NCBI GenBank assembly: GCA_034663635.1
Contig: JAXDJH010000009.1
Coordinates: 1 to 45,123, forward strand
Source of the DNA: JAXDJH01 sp034663635
GTDB taxonomy: Bacteria; Actinomycetota; CADDZG01; WHSQ01
DNA: 45,123 bases
Reading direction: 5' to 3'
Shown piece by piece: positions 1 through 8,614 of this stretch. How positions within the stretch are numbered: position 1 is the stretch's first letter; each line of letters starts with the position of its first letter. The translations under genes were made by a program, and so were the position numbers. The notes beneath the pieces were generated by a model. It made no database searches. It saw nothing but the letters and a program-made list of their open reading frames with translations, and was not told where the DNA came from.

Positions 1-30
1 GGAGTCGCTAGTAATCGCAGATCAGCAACG

Positions 31-471
<441 letters not shown>

Positions 472-565
472 CACCGCCCGTCACACCACGAAAGTGGGTA
501 ACACCCGAAGCCAGTGGCCCAACCGCAAGGAGGGAGCTGTCGAAGGTGGGATCCGCGATTGGGGT

Positions 566-627
<62 letters not shown>

Positions 628-704
628 ACTCCAATTTGGAGCATTGACTCCTAGTTGAAGTCACTGGTTTCCTAGGCAGGCACACTGTTCAGCTCTCAAG
701 GAGC

Positions 705-733
705 AGAGCGCCCCTTCGGGGGCGCTCTTTTTT
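705..733 (+). terminator. Rho-independent terminator closing the 16S transcript
   Basis: A 10-bp perfect stem, AGAGCGCCCC (705-714) with GGGGCGCTCT (719-728), is capped by a TTCG tetraloop and followed by a T tract to 733. It lies about 90 bases after the 16S 3' end, so transcription seems to stop before any 23S gene. Confidence 0.92.
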
Positions 734-740
734 CGTTGCA

Positions 741-930
741 GAGTGAACCGTCCGCACTCAGCGTCGTATATCGACGCTCTCGGCAGAGAGTTCGGACGAT
801 CCGCCCTCGGAAGCGAACCGAGCAGAACCTCCGGTACCCCAAATCCTGATTTGGGTACGTTCCATGCATAGAGACGGAGGTCTCGTGCGTCATTACATGA
901 CGCCAGCATTTTCGATCTGCAGATCAAGCA
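741..930 (+). promoter_or_regulatory. Highly structured leader upstream of the RTX-type gene
   Basis: Almost every part of this stretch pairs. CGTCCG 749-754 pairs with CGGACG 793-798 and encloses the 7-bp hairpin 760-766/772-778. CTCGG 806-810 pairs with CCGAG 818-822. CCTCCG 828-833 pairs with CGGAGG 875-880 and stacks directly on a 10-bp hairpin within 834-858. An exclusive alternative is GAGAC 871-875 with GTCTC 880-884. GCGTCAT 887-893 pairs with ATGACGC 897-903, and GATCTGCAGATC at 914-925 is a palindrome. It matches no riboswitch class I recognise. It could be a 5' UTR element of the following gene or a separate small RNA. Pairings are seen; function is inferred. Confidence 0.5.
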
Positions 931-946
931 AAGAGGGGGATCCACC

Positions 947-3370
947 GTGGCCCGCAAACCGGCCTGTCTCATAGCTCTAACCGCGCTCGTAATCGCACTG
1001 CTGCCTGCCGCAACCGCTCAAGCCGCTACGACGTGCTTCGGGCGGGCGGCGACCATCGTCGGAACCAACGGCCCCGAGAGCGACAACATCCACGGCACCG
1101 CGGGGCCCGACGTCATCGTTGGCCGCGGCGGTGGAGACCGGATCGTCGGGCTCGGCGCCGACGACTACATCTGTGGCGGTGACGGTCGAGACACGATCGA
1201 AGGCGAAGCGGGAGCCGACCACATCTCCGGAGGGCCCGATCGCGACTACATCAAAGGTGGGGACGGTGGCGACGTTATCGAGGGCGATGACGGAGGGGAT
1301 TCGATCCAAGGAGGCGATGGTCCGGATCGCATCGACGGAGGAAACGACAGCAACAACCTTAATGGTGATGACGGAGACGACAGGCTGGTCGGCGGCAGCG
1401 CATACGACGCGCTGAACGGAGGGCAGGGCGACGACGTGATGACTGCCGGCAACTGCCGCTACGTCACCGACGGCAAGGTTCATATCTGCACCAACGAACT
1501 CTACGGGGCCAATGGCGACGACACGATGACGGGTGGGAACCATCCGGACGCGTTCTACCCAGGCGATGGCGATGACAAGGTCGTTGGTGGCGTCGGCGAC
1601 GACTCGATCGCGTTCGACTCCATCCGTAAGGACCACGTCTATGTCCCCGTTCAAGTTGATCTGAGCGAGGGGCGAGCTCGCGGCCGAGGAAACGACGAAC
1701 TTCGGGGCCTCGAGGTCGTTTACGGGACTTACGGAGATGACGTCATCGTCGGAGATGGCGATGAGAACCTGCTCTATGGAAGCCTCGGCGACGACAAGAT
1801 CGACGGGATGGCCGGAGACGACGAGATTTACGCAGGGTCTGGCGACGACACGGTCGTCGGTGGATTGGGGACCGACACGCTCGAGTACTCGGAGTCGTCC
1901 TCGGTCGTAGTCAACCTCGAGGTTGGGACGGGAACCGGCGAGGGCGAAGACACCATCACCACGATCGAGAACCTAGTCGGCACGTACGGCAACGACACAC
2001 TCGTCGGAGACGAGCACCCGAACAGGATCGAAGGAGGGAATGGGAACGACACCCTCCGCGGAAACCGTGGCGACGACGTGCTTCTCGGGGGGAACGAGCC
2101 AGAAGACGTCATCAACTTCAATTTCGGCGGCGACGTGCTCGATGGTGGCGGTGGCGACGACGTCATCAAGGGAATGAAGGGCATCGACACTGGAGACTTC
2201 GGGACGGCAACGGGCCCCGTTGTGGTCGATCTCTCGCTCGGCACCGCTACCGGTCAAGGCAACGATCAGCTGGATGGCCTCGAGAACCTGCTGGGCTCCG
2301 GTTACGACGACCAGCTGACGGGAAGCGACGGACCGAACTCGATAACCGCCCGCTCTGGCAACGACACGCTCAACGGCCTGGACGGAGACGACAAGCTCAT
2401 CGGCGGAGACGGCGACGACCATTTCGTAGGAGGGCTCGGGATCGACACCGCAGAGTTCCTGAACTCCGCAGCGGCGGTGGATGCCAACCTCACCTCGGGA
2501 TCGTCGACGGGACAGGGAACCGACACGATGACCGAGGTCGAAAACCTCACGGGCTCGATCTTCGACGACATCCTCACCGGGGATTCCTCGTCGAACCTCC
2601 TGATGGGCGTGAACGGGAACGACACGCTCAACGGACAGGGCGGGGACGACGACCTTGAACCCGGCTATGGGGACGATGTGACCTCGGGTGGCGACGGCAA
2701 CGACATCGTGCTCGACGCCGGCGCGAACGACACGGTTCGAGGCGACGCCGGCGATGACCTCTTCTATGCGGGCTTGGGCGACGATAACTACGACGGGGGC
2801 GAGGGGTCCGACACGCTGGACTTCAGGGACGCGAACAAGAAGATCACCGCCGACCTCACCGCTGGTACCGGCGACGGCATGGGCACCGACACCTTCATCG
2901 CGATCGAGAACCTCTCGGGGTCGTTCAAGCCAGATGTCCTCGTCGGTAATGCCGAGGCAAACCGGTTGTTCGGGGCAGACGGAAATGACCAACTTCTGGG
3001 TGAAGACGGCGACGATTTCCTGAGCGGCGGTATCGGCGACGATGTGGTCGCCGGCGGCAATGGATCCGACACCGTCAGCTACGCGGCGGCGCTCGTTCCG
3101 ATCACCGCGGACCTCGAAGGTGGCTTCGCGAGCGGCGAAGGGGCCGACAATCTCTTGTCGATCGAGAACATCGAGGGATCGCCCTCCACCGACTACTTCC
3201 GAGGGAATGAAGGTCCCAACACCCTGATGGGAGGCGCCCAGGGCGACGTGCTCGAGGGCCGTGGGGGCGACGACAACCTGATCGGCGGCCCGGGCAACGA
3301 CCTCCTGGATGGTGGCACCGGCACAGACACGTGCACCGAGGGCGAGAGTGAGGTCGATTGTGAGGCCTAA
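947..3370 (+). CDS. Secreted RTX-type calcium-binding repeat protein
   Basis: The 807-residue protein starts with GTG behind AGAGGGGGA (931-939). Residues 1-27 form a Sec signal peptide (MARKPACL, hydrophobic core, cleavage near AQAA). The rest is almost entirely GGxGxDxL/I-type nonapeptide repeats, the hemolysin-type Ca2+-binding parallel beta-roll. Longer modules recur, each of the type DLSxGxxxGxGxDxLxxLENLxGSxxDDxLxG, at intervals of roughly 100-130 residues. A few cysteines lie near the N terminus and at the very C terminus (TCTEGESEVDCEA). No protease, lipase or other enzymatic domain is visible. Neighbouring genes include no type I exporter, and the Sec peptide suggests export by the general pathway. 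The role is probably extracellular (calcium binding, surface or matrix), but this is inference. Confidence 0.88.
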   Translation: MARKPACLIALTALVIALLPAATAQAATTCFGRAATIVGTNGPESDNIHGTAGPDVIVGRGGGDRIVGLGADDYICGGDGRDTIEGEAGADHISGGPDRDYIKGGDGGDVIEGDDGGDSIQGGDGPDRIDGGNDSNNLNGDDGDDRLVGGSAYDALNGGQGDDVMTAGNCRYVTDGKVHICTNELYGANGDDTMTGGNHPDAFYPGDGDDKVVGGVGDDSIAFDSIRKDHVYVPVQVDLSEGRARGRGNDELRGLEVVYGTYGDDVIVGDGDENLLYGSLGDDKIDGMAGDDEIYAGSGDDTVVGGLGTDTLEYSESSSVVVNLEVGTGTGEGEDTITTIENLVGTYGNDTLVGDEHPNRIEGGNGNDTLRGNRGDDVLLGGNEPEDVINFNFGGDVLDGGGGDDVIKGMKGIDTGDFGTATGPVVVDLSLGTATGQGNDQLDGLENLLGSGYDDQLTGSDGPNSITARSGNDTLNGLDGDDKLIGGDGDDHFVGGLGIDTAEFLNSAAAVDANLTSGSSTGQGTDTMTEVENLTGSIFDDILTGDSSSNLLMGVNGNDTLNGQGGDDDLEPGYGDDVTSGGDGNDIVLDAGANDTVRGDAGDDLFYAGLGDDNYDGGEGSDTLDFRDANKKITADLTAGTGDGMGTDTFIAIENLSGSFKPDVLVGNAEANRLFGADGNDQLLGEDGDDFLSGGIGDDVVAGGNGSDTVSYAAALVPITADLEGGFASGEGADNLLSIENIEGSPSTDYFRGNEGPNTLMGGAQGDVLEGRGGDDNLIGGPGNDLLDGGTGTDTCTEGESEVDCEA

Positions 3371-5373
3371 GTCGGCGCGGTAATTCCGCGCCGTCCAAAG
3401 CCGACCATGAACGCTCCCGCGTAAAGAAGAGCGGCGACGATCAGAAGTCCTCTGTAGCCGATGATCAACGCGCTGTACTCGAGCGCTCCGCCGACCATCG
3501 CTCCCAGGAGGTTGGCCCCGAACGCCGTTGTGGAATCGCCGACGTCCTGGAACCGCTCCGCGAAGACGAGGTTCGCCACGAATATCGGCCCGAACGCCAG
3601 CGCGATCGCTGCGACGAATCGGAACGGCAGCTCGAGTTCCAACAGGGACGCTTGAGGGACGAGCCATGCGACCACGAGCATGGCGAACAGGAGGCCATAG
3701 AGAAGCCGAGGTCTATCGAAGCGCTTTCGCTTCGCGACCTCGATCGCGACGTAGACGGACAACAGGATCCCAAGGAACGCGAGCGCGTTCACGAACCAGG
3801 TTGTCCCGAAGAGCAGCGCGAATTGAACGACATTCTTGGTTTCGATCAGAAGGAAAGCAGCGCCCATGAAGAACAGGTCGAGGTAGCTCGACATCGACTT
3901 GAACGGCCCCCCCAAGATGCGAACGATCACCAACGAGGCCAGAAGGATCAACCCCAGGACCGTCAGATACAGAGTCGGGATGGTCTTGTTTTCGAGGTAC
4001 AGGAACGGATAGTCATCCGAGACCGGCGGAGGGACTTCTCCTGCAGGCACCCAACGAGTGGGACATGACAACCCGTCCTGAGCCAGGCTCTGCGTGAGAG
4101 TGGCAAGCCCTAAGCCCTCACCCACCTTGTCGACGCAGGGTGGGTGGCCGTAGACCTGCGCCAGGGTGCCCGCCAGCCTGTCGATCAGCCACGGCTGTCT
4201 GTAGTAGTTGTACATGGCGAAGGTTCCGTTGGGCTTTAAGTGCTCGCGGGCGGAGGCCATGGCTTCCCGAGTGAAAAGGAAGCTCTCGAGCCGCAGGTTC
4301 GACTGCCCCGACACGAGCGTCAACGAATCGGGGAGCGCGAACAAGATCAAGTCGTATTCCTGGTCGCTCTTCTCGAGGAAGGCTCGGCCGTCGTCGATGT
4401 GCACATCCACGGCCGGGTTTTCGTAGGGCCGATCCGGATGTAGCTCCGCTCCTATCTGTTGAAGGCGTCGGTCGATCTCGACTGCATCGACGTGCTTCGC
4501 CCCCTTACTCAACGCGATAGCCACATCGCTGCCGCTTCCGGCCCCAACTATCAAGACGTCGTCGAGCGAGAGATCGCGGGAGCGCTCGTATGGATAGAAG
4601 TAGAACGGTTGGATATCCCGGCGCCGGGCGGCGGATTCCATCGATTGATGAGGGATGCCATTGACGTCGATGTCGGCGACATGCTCCGGATCATCGAAGT
4701 CCCGAAGGTGAACCTTGTAGTAGGCCGACCAGCTGGTTGAAGTCTCGAACGACTCCCGACCGAGCCCGATCAGTAGCGCGATAATGGCGACGAGAGCGAA
4801 CGGCCGCACGAGTCGCTTCCCCAGAAGTGCTCCGAAACAGATGACAGTGACGACGCCCCACGCAAGCGGGGGAGCGCCGAGGAACGAGAGGCACGAGAAA
4901 GCGACGATCCCGAGGATGCTTCCCATGATGTCCAAGCGGTAGGCCTCGAGCGGCTCGAATCGCGCGAACGTCCGAGCGACGCCATCCGCGATCGTTGCCA
5001 TCACCAGAGCTACGGCGACGAAGATCCCGGAGAGAGCGAGCCACGGGGGCGCGCCCGTGACTTCGAACTTGCCGAAGTAAAGGACGCCGGCGGCCTCCCG
5101 TCTGACCTCGATGTCGGTCACGAGGATGAAGACCACGAGGGCGCCGAGCGCGACGGGAGCCCACGGCAGCAACTCCACCCGACGGCGAGCGTGGAGGAAT
5201 CCGACTCCGATCCCGAGGAAGCTCCCGAGCAAGACGAAGTTAGAGAAATAGGAGAGGTAGACGACGTTGGAGCCAAGCCACCTGATCAGGGCGAGCTCCA
5301 CGAACAACATCAGGAAGCTAAGGAGGACCAACCGGGTCTTCGAAGGGGGGGGCGAGTGGGTGGGGTCGATCAC
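3367..5373 (-). CDS. Polytopic membrane protein with spermidine-synthase-like methyltransferase domain
   Basis: This 668-residue protein has about six hydrophobic segments in residues 15-215, a soluble Rossmann-type domain (about 230-440), and a second hydrophobic block (about 460-660). The soluble domain carries VLIVGAGSGSDVAIALSKGA and DAVEID, the SAM/aminopropyltransferase nucleotide-binding motifs, and later YDLILFALPDS, as in spermidine synthase-like proteins. Such fused membrane forms are common in bacteria and their substrate is unknown; true polyamine synthesis is not shown. Its stop overlaps the stop of the convergent RTX gene by three bases. The start is followed by a hydrophobic N terminus, and no closely linked partner gene lies upstream. 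Confidence 0.85.
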   Translation of the reverse strand: MIDPTHSPPPSKTRLVLLSFLMLFVELALIRWLGSNVVYLSYFSNFVLLGSFLGIGVGFLHARRRVELLPWAPVALGALVVFILVTDIEVRREAAGVLYFGKFEVTGAPPWLALSGIFVAVALVMATIADGVARTFARFEPLEAYRLDIMGSILGIVAFSCLSFLGAPPLAWGVVTVICFGALLGKRLVRPFALVAIIALLIGLGRESFETSTSWSAYYKVHLRDFDDPEHVADIDVNGIPHQSMESAARRRDIQPFYFYPYERSRDLSLDDVLIVGAGSGSDVAIALSKGAKHVDAVEIDRRLQQIGAELHPDRPYENPAVDVHIDDGRAFLEKSDQEYDLILFALPDSLTLVSGQSNLRLESFLFTREAMASAREHLKPNGTFAMYNYYRQPWLIDRLAGTLAQVYGHPPCVDKVGEGLGLATLTQSLAQDGLSCPTRWVPAGEVPPPVSDDYPFLYLENKTIPTLYLTVLGLILLASLVIVRILGGPFKSMSSYLDLFFMGAAFLLIETKNVVQFALLFGTTWFVNALAFLGILLSVYVAIEVAKRKRFDRPRLLYGLLFAMLVVAWLVPQASLLELELPFRFVAAIALAFGPIFVANLVFAERFQDVGDSTTAFGANLLGAMVGGALEYSALIIGYRGLLIVAALLYAGAFMVGFGRRGITAPT

Positions 5374-5465
5374 CCGGGCATTGTCTCAGTCGTTCCCGCA
5401 AGGTCGCCGCAGGGTGGCCTGGGCCGCGCTCCCGAAACCCCCACTGACGGCGACCTGCAGGTGAC

Positions 5466-5750
5466 CTAGCGGGCGCCCCTTCCGGATGGATGGCGCCTCA
5501 TGCACTCGAGCCTGTCCAGTGCTTCATCGGCCCCGGAGGCGACGGCGGATGGAAGAGGAGGGGGGTCTCCATCCGCCGGCCTCGGGCAGCATGTGATCGC
5601 GCTGCGTAGGGGGGACGCAGCATCGATCCGGTGGGGGTTGATTGGGAGCCTGGGCCGGCCTCGTCGGATCCGGACCCGCCGCAGCTCGGACAAGGCGCAG
5701 GAGGCAGGGGGCGACTCCACGGAGGCGGCTCGATCGCTGGCTTGTTCCAT
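5466..5750 (-). CDS. Weakly supported 94-residue ORF with an excellent ribosome-binding site
   Basis: The only reason to list this ORF is its start region: on the minus strand AGAGGAGGAG lies a few bases before ATG, directly downstream of the 10-bp-spaced repeat at 5768-5786. The product (MEQASDRAASVESPP...) is rich in Pro, Arg, Ala and Ser and resembles no family I know. Its body overlaps the 5544-5577 inverted repeat. It may be a leader peptide, the remnant of a decayed regulator gene, or a chance ORF in high-GC DNA. Confidence 0.3.
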   Translation of the reverse strand: MEQASDRAASVESPPASCALSELRRVRIRRGRPRLPINPHRIDAASPLRSAITCCPRPADGDPPPLPSAVASGADEALDRLECMRRHPSGRGAR

Positions 5751-5767
5751 GGTCTCCTCCTCTTAAG

Positions 5768-5786
5768 TACGTTTACTTACGTTTAC
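5768..5786. promoter_or_regulatory. Tandem TACGTTTAC repeat, one helical turn apart
   Basis: TACGTTTAC occurs at 5768-5776 and again at 5778-5786, a 10-bp period. It is AT-rich in a GC-rich context and lies just upstream of the strong minus-strand RBS at about 5751-5760. Two same-face direct copies suggest a cooperative regulator site or a promoter element; the regulator is unknown. Confidence 0.4.
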
Positions 5787-5908
5787 GTCCTATGTCCTAC
5801 ACGTGAGCCTGTAGGCGTGTCAAGCAGAGCGCGAAGAATTCCCGATTTGCCCGGTTTGGTTCCAAGTGGCAGAATCTGGTCCCCCTCGGCGGGCTGAAGG
5901 AAAATGGG

Positions 5909-6406
5909 ATGGCGGACCCAAGGGTCGAACAGCTCTTCCGGTCGCTAGATGCGACCTTCTCAGCCTTGCTGACCACCGAAGAAACAAGGGCCGCGGATGA
6001 CCTCGCGCTCAGCTTCCGGCAGGGCTTGACGATCCCAGAATTGTTGGCTCGTTACCCGGCGAGCGTGTCTGTTGCCGATCGAGCATTCGGCCCGGCTACC
6101 TTCGTTGGCGAGGACTACCTCGAATGCGGAGCGTCCAGATCGATCATTCCGCTTAACCGGGGTGTCATCAAGATCCGCCCCGACGGTGAGCCGGCCATCC
6201 CTTCGGAGGAGACCCTTCTTCAGCGCCTCCGACGAGCCGTTCGCCAGGCCAGATCCGCACCTGTGAGCGTTGGAGCGTGGGACTCGACGGTAGAGGGCTA
6301 CCTTTCCGCCGCGGCCCCCGATCACATCGAGATCAGCAGGCTGGAAAGCAGGGTCCTGGTCCCTCTCGCGCTGGTCGAGTGGGTCAGACTCGGTCGCGCG
6401 GGTTGA
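5909..6406 (+). CDS. Hypothetical protein upstream of the pilin genes
   Basis: This is a 165-residue soluble protein (MADPRVEQLFRSLDATFSAL...) that I do not recognise. It starts at ATG behind GAAGGAAAATGGG. It has no signal peptide or membrane segment and only one cysteine. The composition is ordinary (helical N-terminal third, then mixed), and codon use fits the neighbours, so it is probably a real gene. It lies 111 bp before the first TadE-like gene on the same strand and may be co-transcribed with it. A role with the pilin-like proteins is only suggested by position. Confidence 0.6.
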   Translation: MADPRVEQLFRSLDATFSALLTTEETRAADDLALSFRQGLTIPELLARYPASVSVADRAFGPATFVGEDYLECGASRSIIPLNRGVIKIRPDGEPAIPSEETLLQRLRRAVRQARSAPVSVGAWDSTVEGYLSAAAPDHIEISRLESRVLVPLALVEWVRLGRAG

Positions 6407-6517
6407 GCGGGTTACTCTCATGAGTGCAGCACTAGTGGTGGCAGTTTGGGGAGTAGCTCGCGAGCGACTCGTTGCGATCGTTTCAGCAGCACTCGATGGT
6501 GTTTGCGGAAGCATCGG

Positions 6518-6901
6518 TTGCTGAAAAGCTCGAAGGGTTCGGCGACTGTCGAACTCATCGCTTCGCTGGTTCTGCTAATCGCGTTGGCTCTCGGTGGGGT
6601 TCAGATCGCGCTAACGCTTTACGCGAGGAATGTGCTCTTGGCAGCCGCGCACGATGGTGCGCGAAGAGGGATCGAACTGGGCCGCTCTCCGGCGGAGGCT
6701 GAAGCCCTTGCTCGAGACTTCATCGAGGACGCGGCGGGCGGTTTGGTCAGTCGTGCCACTGTCTCCGCGCACGCGCGATCGGAAGACAACGGAATCGTGT
6801 TGCAGGTCCGCGTGACCGGGATGATCGACGTGCCCGGCCCGGTACCGATCGGGATCCCTTTCCATACGCAAGCGACTTCGTCGAGAGCGAATCGCCCGTG
6901 A
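6518..6901 (+). CDS. TadE-like pilus assembly / pseudopilin protein
   Basis: The protein begins KSSKGSATVELIASLVLLIA, the TadE signature: a short basic leader, then Gly-Ser-Ala-Thr-Val-Glu entering a single N-terminal membrane helix, with Glu at position +5. About 100 extracytoplasmic residues follow. I place the start at TTG 6518 because GCGGAAG lies six bases upstream and TadE proteins start close to this motif. An ATG at 6446 in the same frame would add 24 residues of unconvincing sequence. Its stop overlaps the next gene's GTG by four bases, so the cluster is translationally coupled. The family supplies minor pilins for Flp/Tad pili. No Tad ATPase or platform gene is in the window. Confidence 0.75.
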   Translation: MLKSSKGSATVELIASLVLLIALALGGVQIALTLYARNVLLAAAHDGARRGIELGRSPAEAEALARDFIEDAAGGLVSRATVSAHARSEDNGIVLQVRVTGMIDVPGPVPIGIPFHTQATSSRANRP

Positions 6902-7320
6902 GACGCGAACGAGGCGCGATCTTGATCGAGACTCTCTTGGTTGGACTCATCCTGTTCGTGCCTCTATTCTGGTTGTTGGGGATCCTCTCGGACATGCATC
7001 GAGGAGCCCTGGCTGCCGCTTCTGCGGTAAGGGATGCCGGCTCGGAGATCAGCCGCTCCTCAGACCTTCAAACCGGACTGGCTGCCATCGACTCGGCGGT
7101 CACGCAAGCTCTCGTTGACCAAGGCATCGATCCAGACACCGCCAGAGTGGATATCCATACTCCTCGCGGAGTTGAACGAGGAGCGGACGTGACCATCCGC
7201 GTGTCGGTCCCTATCCCCGTTGCTCAAGCGCCGCTACTGGGAAACGCTTCATGGGGTCCGGACATATGGGTGGGATCGAGTTATGTGGCGACGGTGGATC
7301 GGTACTCGAGCCGACCATGA
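6898..7320 (+). CDS. TadE/TadF-like minor pilin
   Basis: This 140-residue protein starts MRRERGAILIETLLVGLILF: a basic leader, then a Glu just inside a single N-terminal transmembrane helix, as in TadE/F pseudopilins. The rest (about 110 residues) is extracytoplasmic, with no cysteine. The start is GTG 6898, overlapping the upstream stop (GTGA). Its own stop overlaps the next ATG (ATGA at 7317-7320). It is the middle member of three genes that probably form one complex at the membrane. Confidence 0.7.
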   Translation: MRRERGAILIETLLVGLILFVPLFWLLGILSDMHRGALAAASAVRDAGSEISRSSDLQTGLAAIDSAVTQALVDQGIDPDTARVDIHTPRGVERGADVTIRVSVPIPVAQAPLLGNASWGPDIWVGSSYVATVDRYSSRP

Positions 7321-7742
7321 TGATCCGCCGTACGGAGAGGGGATCGGCCACGGTCCTGGCGTTAGGTCTCTCTGTCACTGTGTTCGCAACGGCAGGCATA
7401 GCGACTGATGGAACTCGGGCTTATCTGGTGCGAACGCGCCTGCAGAATGTCGCGGACTCCGCAGCTCTTGCCGCGGCCGACCGGATCGACATCGATTCCT
7501 ACCATCGGAGCCGAGGGTCGGAGGCAACGATAGAGATAGATGCAGCGCGAGCGACGGTTTCAGAGTTACTCGCGGAGCTTCCCGCTGATGTCCATACCTC
7601 CGTCTCGATCTCTCGAGACGGAATCAACATACGACTCTCAACAACCGTTCCAACCAGTTTCCTCGGGTTGATCGGCATCAGTCGATTGAGCGTCGTTGCC
7701 GACGCGAGAGCGCGGCCCATCATCGGTCCTGTGCCCCGCTAG
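7317..7742 (+). CDS. TadG-like / Flp pilus-associated protein
   Basis: From ATG 7317 the product is 141 residues: MMIRRTERGSATVLALGLSV, one N-terminal membrane helix, then LVRTRLQNVADSAALAAAD, the hallmark of the TadE/TadG-like 'putative Flp pilus-assembly' family (helicase/secretion neighbourhood TadE-like). In-frame sequence to 7251 exists, but the ATGA overlap with the previous stop and the family N terminus favour 7317. It lacks the large von Willebrand domain of full TadG, so it is the short form. It ends just before the HU gene's promoter region. Confidence 0.75.
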   Translation: MMIRRTERGSATVLALGLSVTVFATAGIATDGTRAYLVRTRLQNVADSAALAAADRIDIDSYHRSRGSEATIEIDAARATVSELLAELPADVHTSVSISRDGINIRLSTTVPTSFLGLIGISRLSVVADARARPIIGPVPR

Positions 7743-7844
7743 CAGGGAAGACACACCCTTTCTGTGGAAAGCCTCGGGGGGGCCGCCCCAGGGCTATAAG
7801 GTAGCGCCCGTTCTAGACAGAAACTGGCTCTGGAGGAGGAACTT

Positions 7845-8126
7845 TTGAACAAGAAGCAGCTTGTCGACTCGGTAGCGGACACGACTGGTGAGACCAAGCG
7901 CGTTGTAGGCGAAGTGCTCGACGCTATCCTCGACACCGTTGAGAAGCAGGTGAAGAGTGGAGAGCGCGTTCAGATCCCAGGCTTCGGCACCTTCGAGCGC
8001 AGAGCGCGGGCCGCTCGCACCGCGCGTAACCCGCGTACCGGTGAAGAGATCAAGATCAAGGCCACGAAGGTTCCAGCGTTCAAGGCCGGCGCCGGTTTCA
8101 AGGAGTCTGTGGCTAAGGGTCGGTAA
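7845..8126 (+). CDS. hupB: Nucleoid protein HU
   Basis: This is a 93-residue HU family DNA-bending protein: MNKKQLVDSVAD, the helical dimerisation body, VQIPGFGTFERRARAAR and ARNPRTGEEIKI (the DNA-binding arm with the intercalating proline), ending AGAGFKESVAKGR. It is a short HU without the long Lys/Ala tail of mycobacterial HupB. The start is TTG behind GGAGGAGG (7832-7839). A strong terminator follows 20 bp after the stop, so it is a single-gene transcript. A TATAAGGT sequence near 7795 may be part of its promoter. Confidence 0.96.
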   Translation: MNKKQLVDSVADTTGETKRVVGEVLDAILDTVEKQVKSGERVQIPGFGTFERRARAARTARNPRTGEEIKIKATKVPAFKAGAGFKESVAKGR

Positions 8127-8146
8127 CGACTAAACGAAAAGAACTC

Positions 8147-8175
8147 AGAGCCCCGGGGAACCGGGGCTCTTTTCT
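8147..8175 (+). terminator. Rho-independent terminator of the HU gene
   Basis: AGAGCCCCGG (8147-8156) pairs perfectly with CCGGGGCTCT (8161-8170) around a GGAA tetraloop and is followed by a T-rich tract (TTTCTTTTCT). Confidence 0.95.
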
Positions 8176-8203
8176 TTTCTCCCCTCACGGTTATCGTGAC
8201 GCC

Positions 8204-8614
8204 GTGAAACGACAGATGGGTGGCGGCGCCCATCGCGGCCCCGTCGCCCCGACCCGTCAGCGTCGAACGATCCGGCTCATGCAGATCATCTTCGTGCTGT
8301 TCGCTCTCGGGTTGCTCGCATTCGCCGTCTACTCCTTCACCCAAGTCGGGGGATACGAAGGAGGATCGGGATTCGACGCGGCGCGAGCCCCTTCGTGGGA
8401 CCAGCCGATCGTGCTCGCGATCCTCGGGGTCCTGTCTGGGGCAGCCGCACTCGTTCTGAGAGATGGAAGCTCCGTTCGCATCCCGACGCCCGCGCGATTG
8501 GACGAGCTCGCGGGACGAGCCGAGGCGACCGCGCTCGAGCGAGCTCAGCAGATCGCCGAGGAGCAGAAAGCGGATTCAGTCGCCGCTCAGGACGGGACCC
8601 AATCGCTCGAGTAG
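8204..8614 (+). CDS. Small two-helix membrane protein of unknown function
   Basis: This 136-residue product starts at GTG. It has a basic N terminus, a membrane helix at about residues 26-46 (QIIFVLFALGLLAFAVY), a short loop, a second hydrophobic segment at about 68-86 (VLAILGVLSGAAALVL), and a charged C-terminal tail likely to be cytoplasmic and helical (ELAGRAEATALERAQQIAEE). It matches no family I can name. Its 3' end overlaps the convergent cofC gene by 39 bases. Confidence 0.62.
   Translation: MKRQMGGGAHRGPVAPTRQRRTIRLMQIIFVLFALGLLAFAVYSFTQVGGYEGGSGFDAARAPSWDQPIVLAILGVLSGAAALVLRDGSSVRIPTPARLDELAGRAEATALERAQQIAEEQKADSVAAQDGTQSLE

Larger units (their letters stand above)
5374..5908. other. 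Sparse 535-bp interval between divergent genes
   Basis: No confident gene was found here. It contains an inverted repeat GGCGGATGGA (5544-5553) / TCCATCCGCC (5568-5577) without a T tract, a weak minus-strand ORF at 5466-5750, and a tandem repeat at 5768-5786. It separates the minus-strand membrane protein from the plus-strand pilin cluster, so promoters for both directions should lie here. Confidence 0.6.

Noticed and set aside
741..930. Known riboswitch (glycine, c-di-GMP, c-di-AMP, cobalamin, T-box)
   Set aside because: None of the conserved core sequences of these classes is present, so it is kept only as an unassigned structured leader.
947..3370. Repeats as a CRISPR or tandem DNA array
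   Set aside because: The periodicity is at protein level (nonapeptides) with varied codons; there are no identical repeats with spacers.
1973..3667. Long minus-strand ORF of 564 codons opposite the RTX gene
   Set aside because: It is a shadow of the repetitive GC-rich GGxGxD code; the product is low in family signal and crosses into the next gene.
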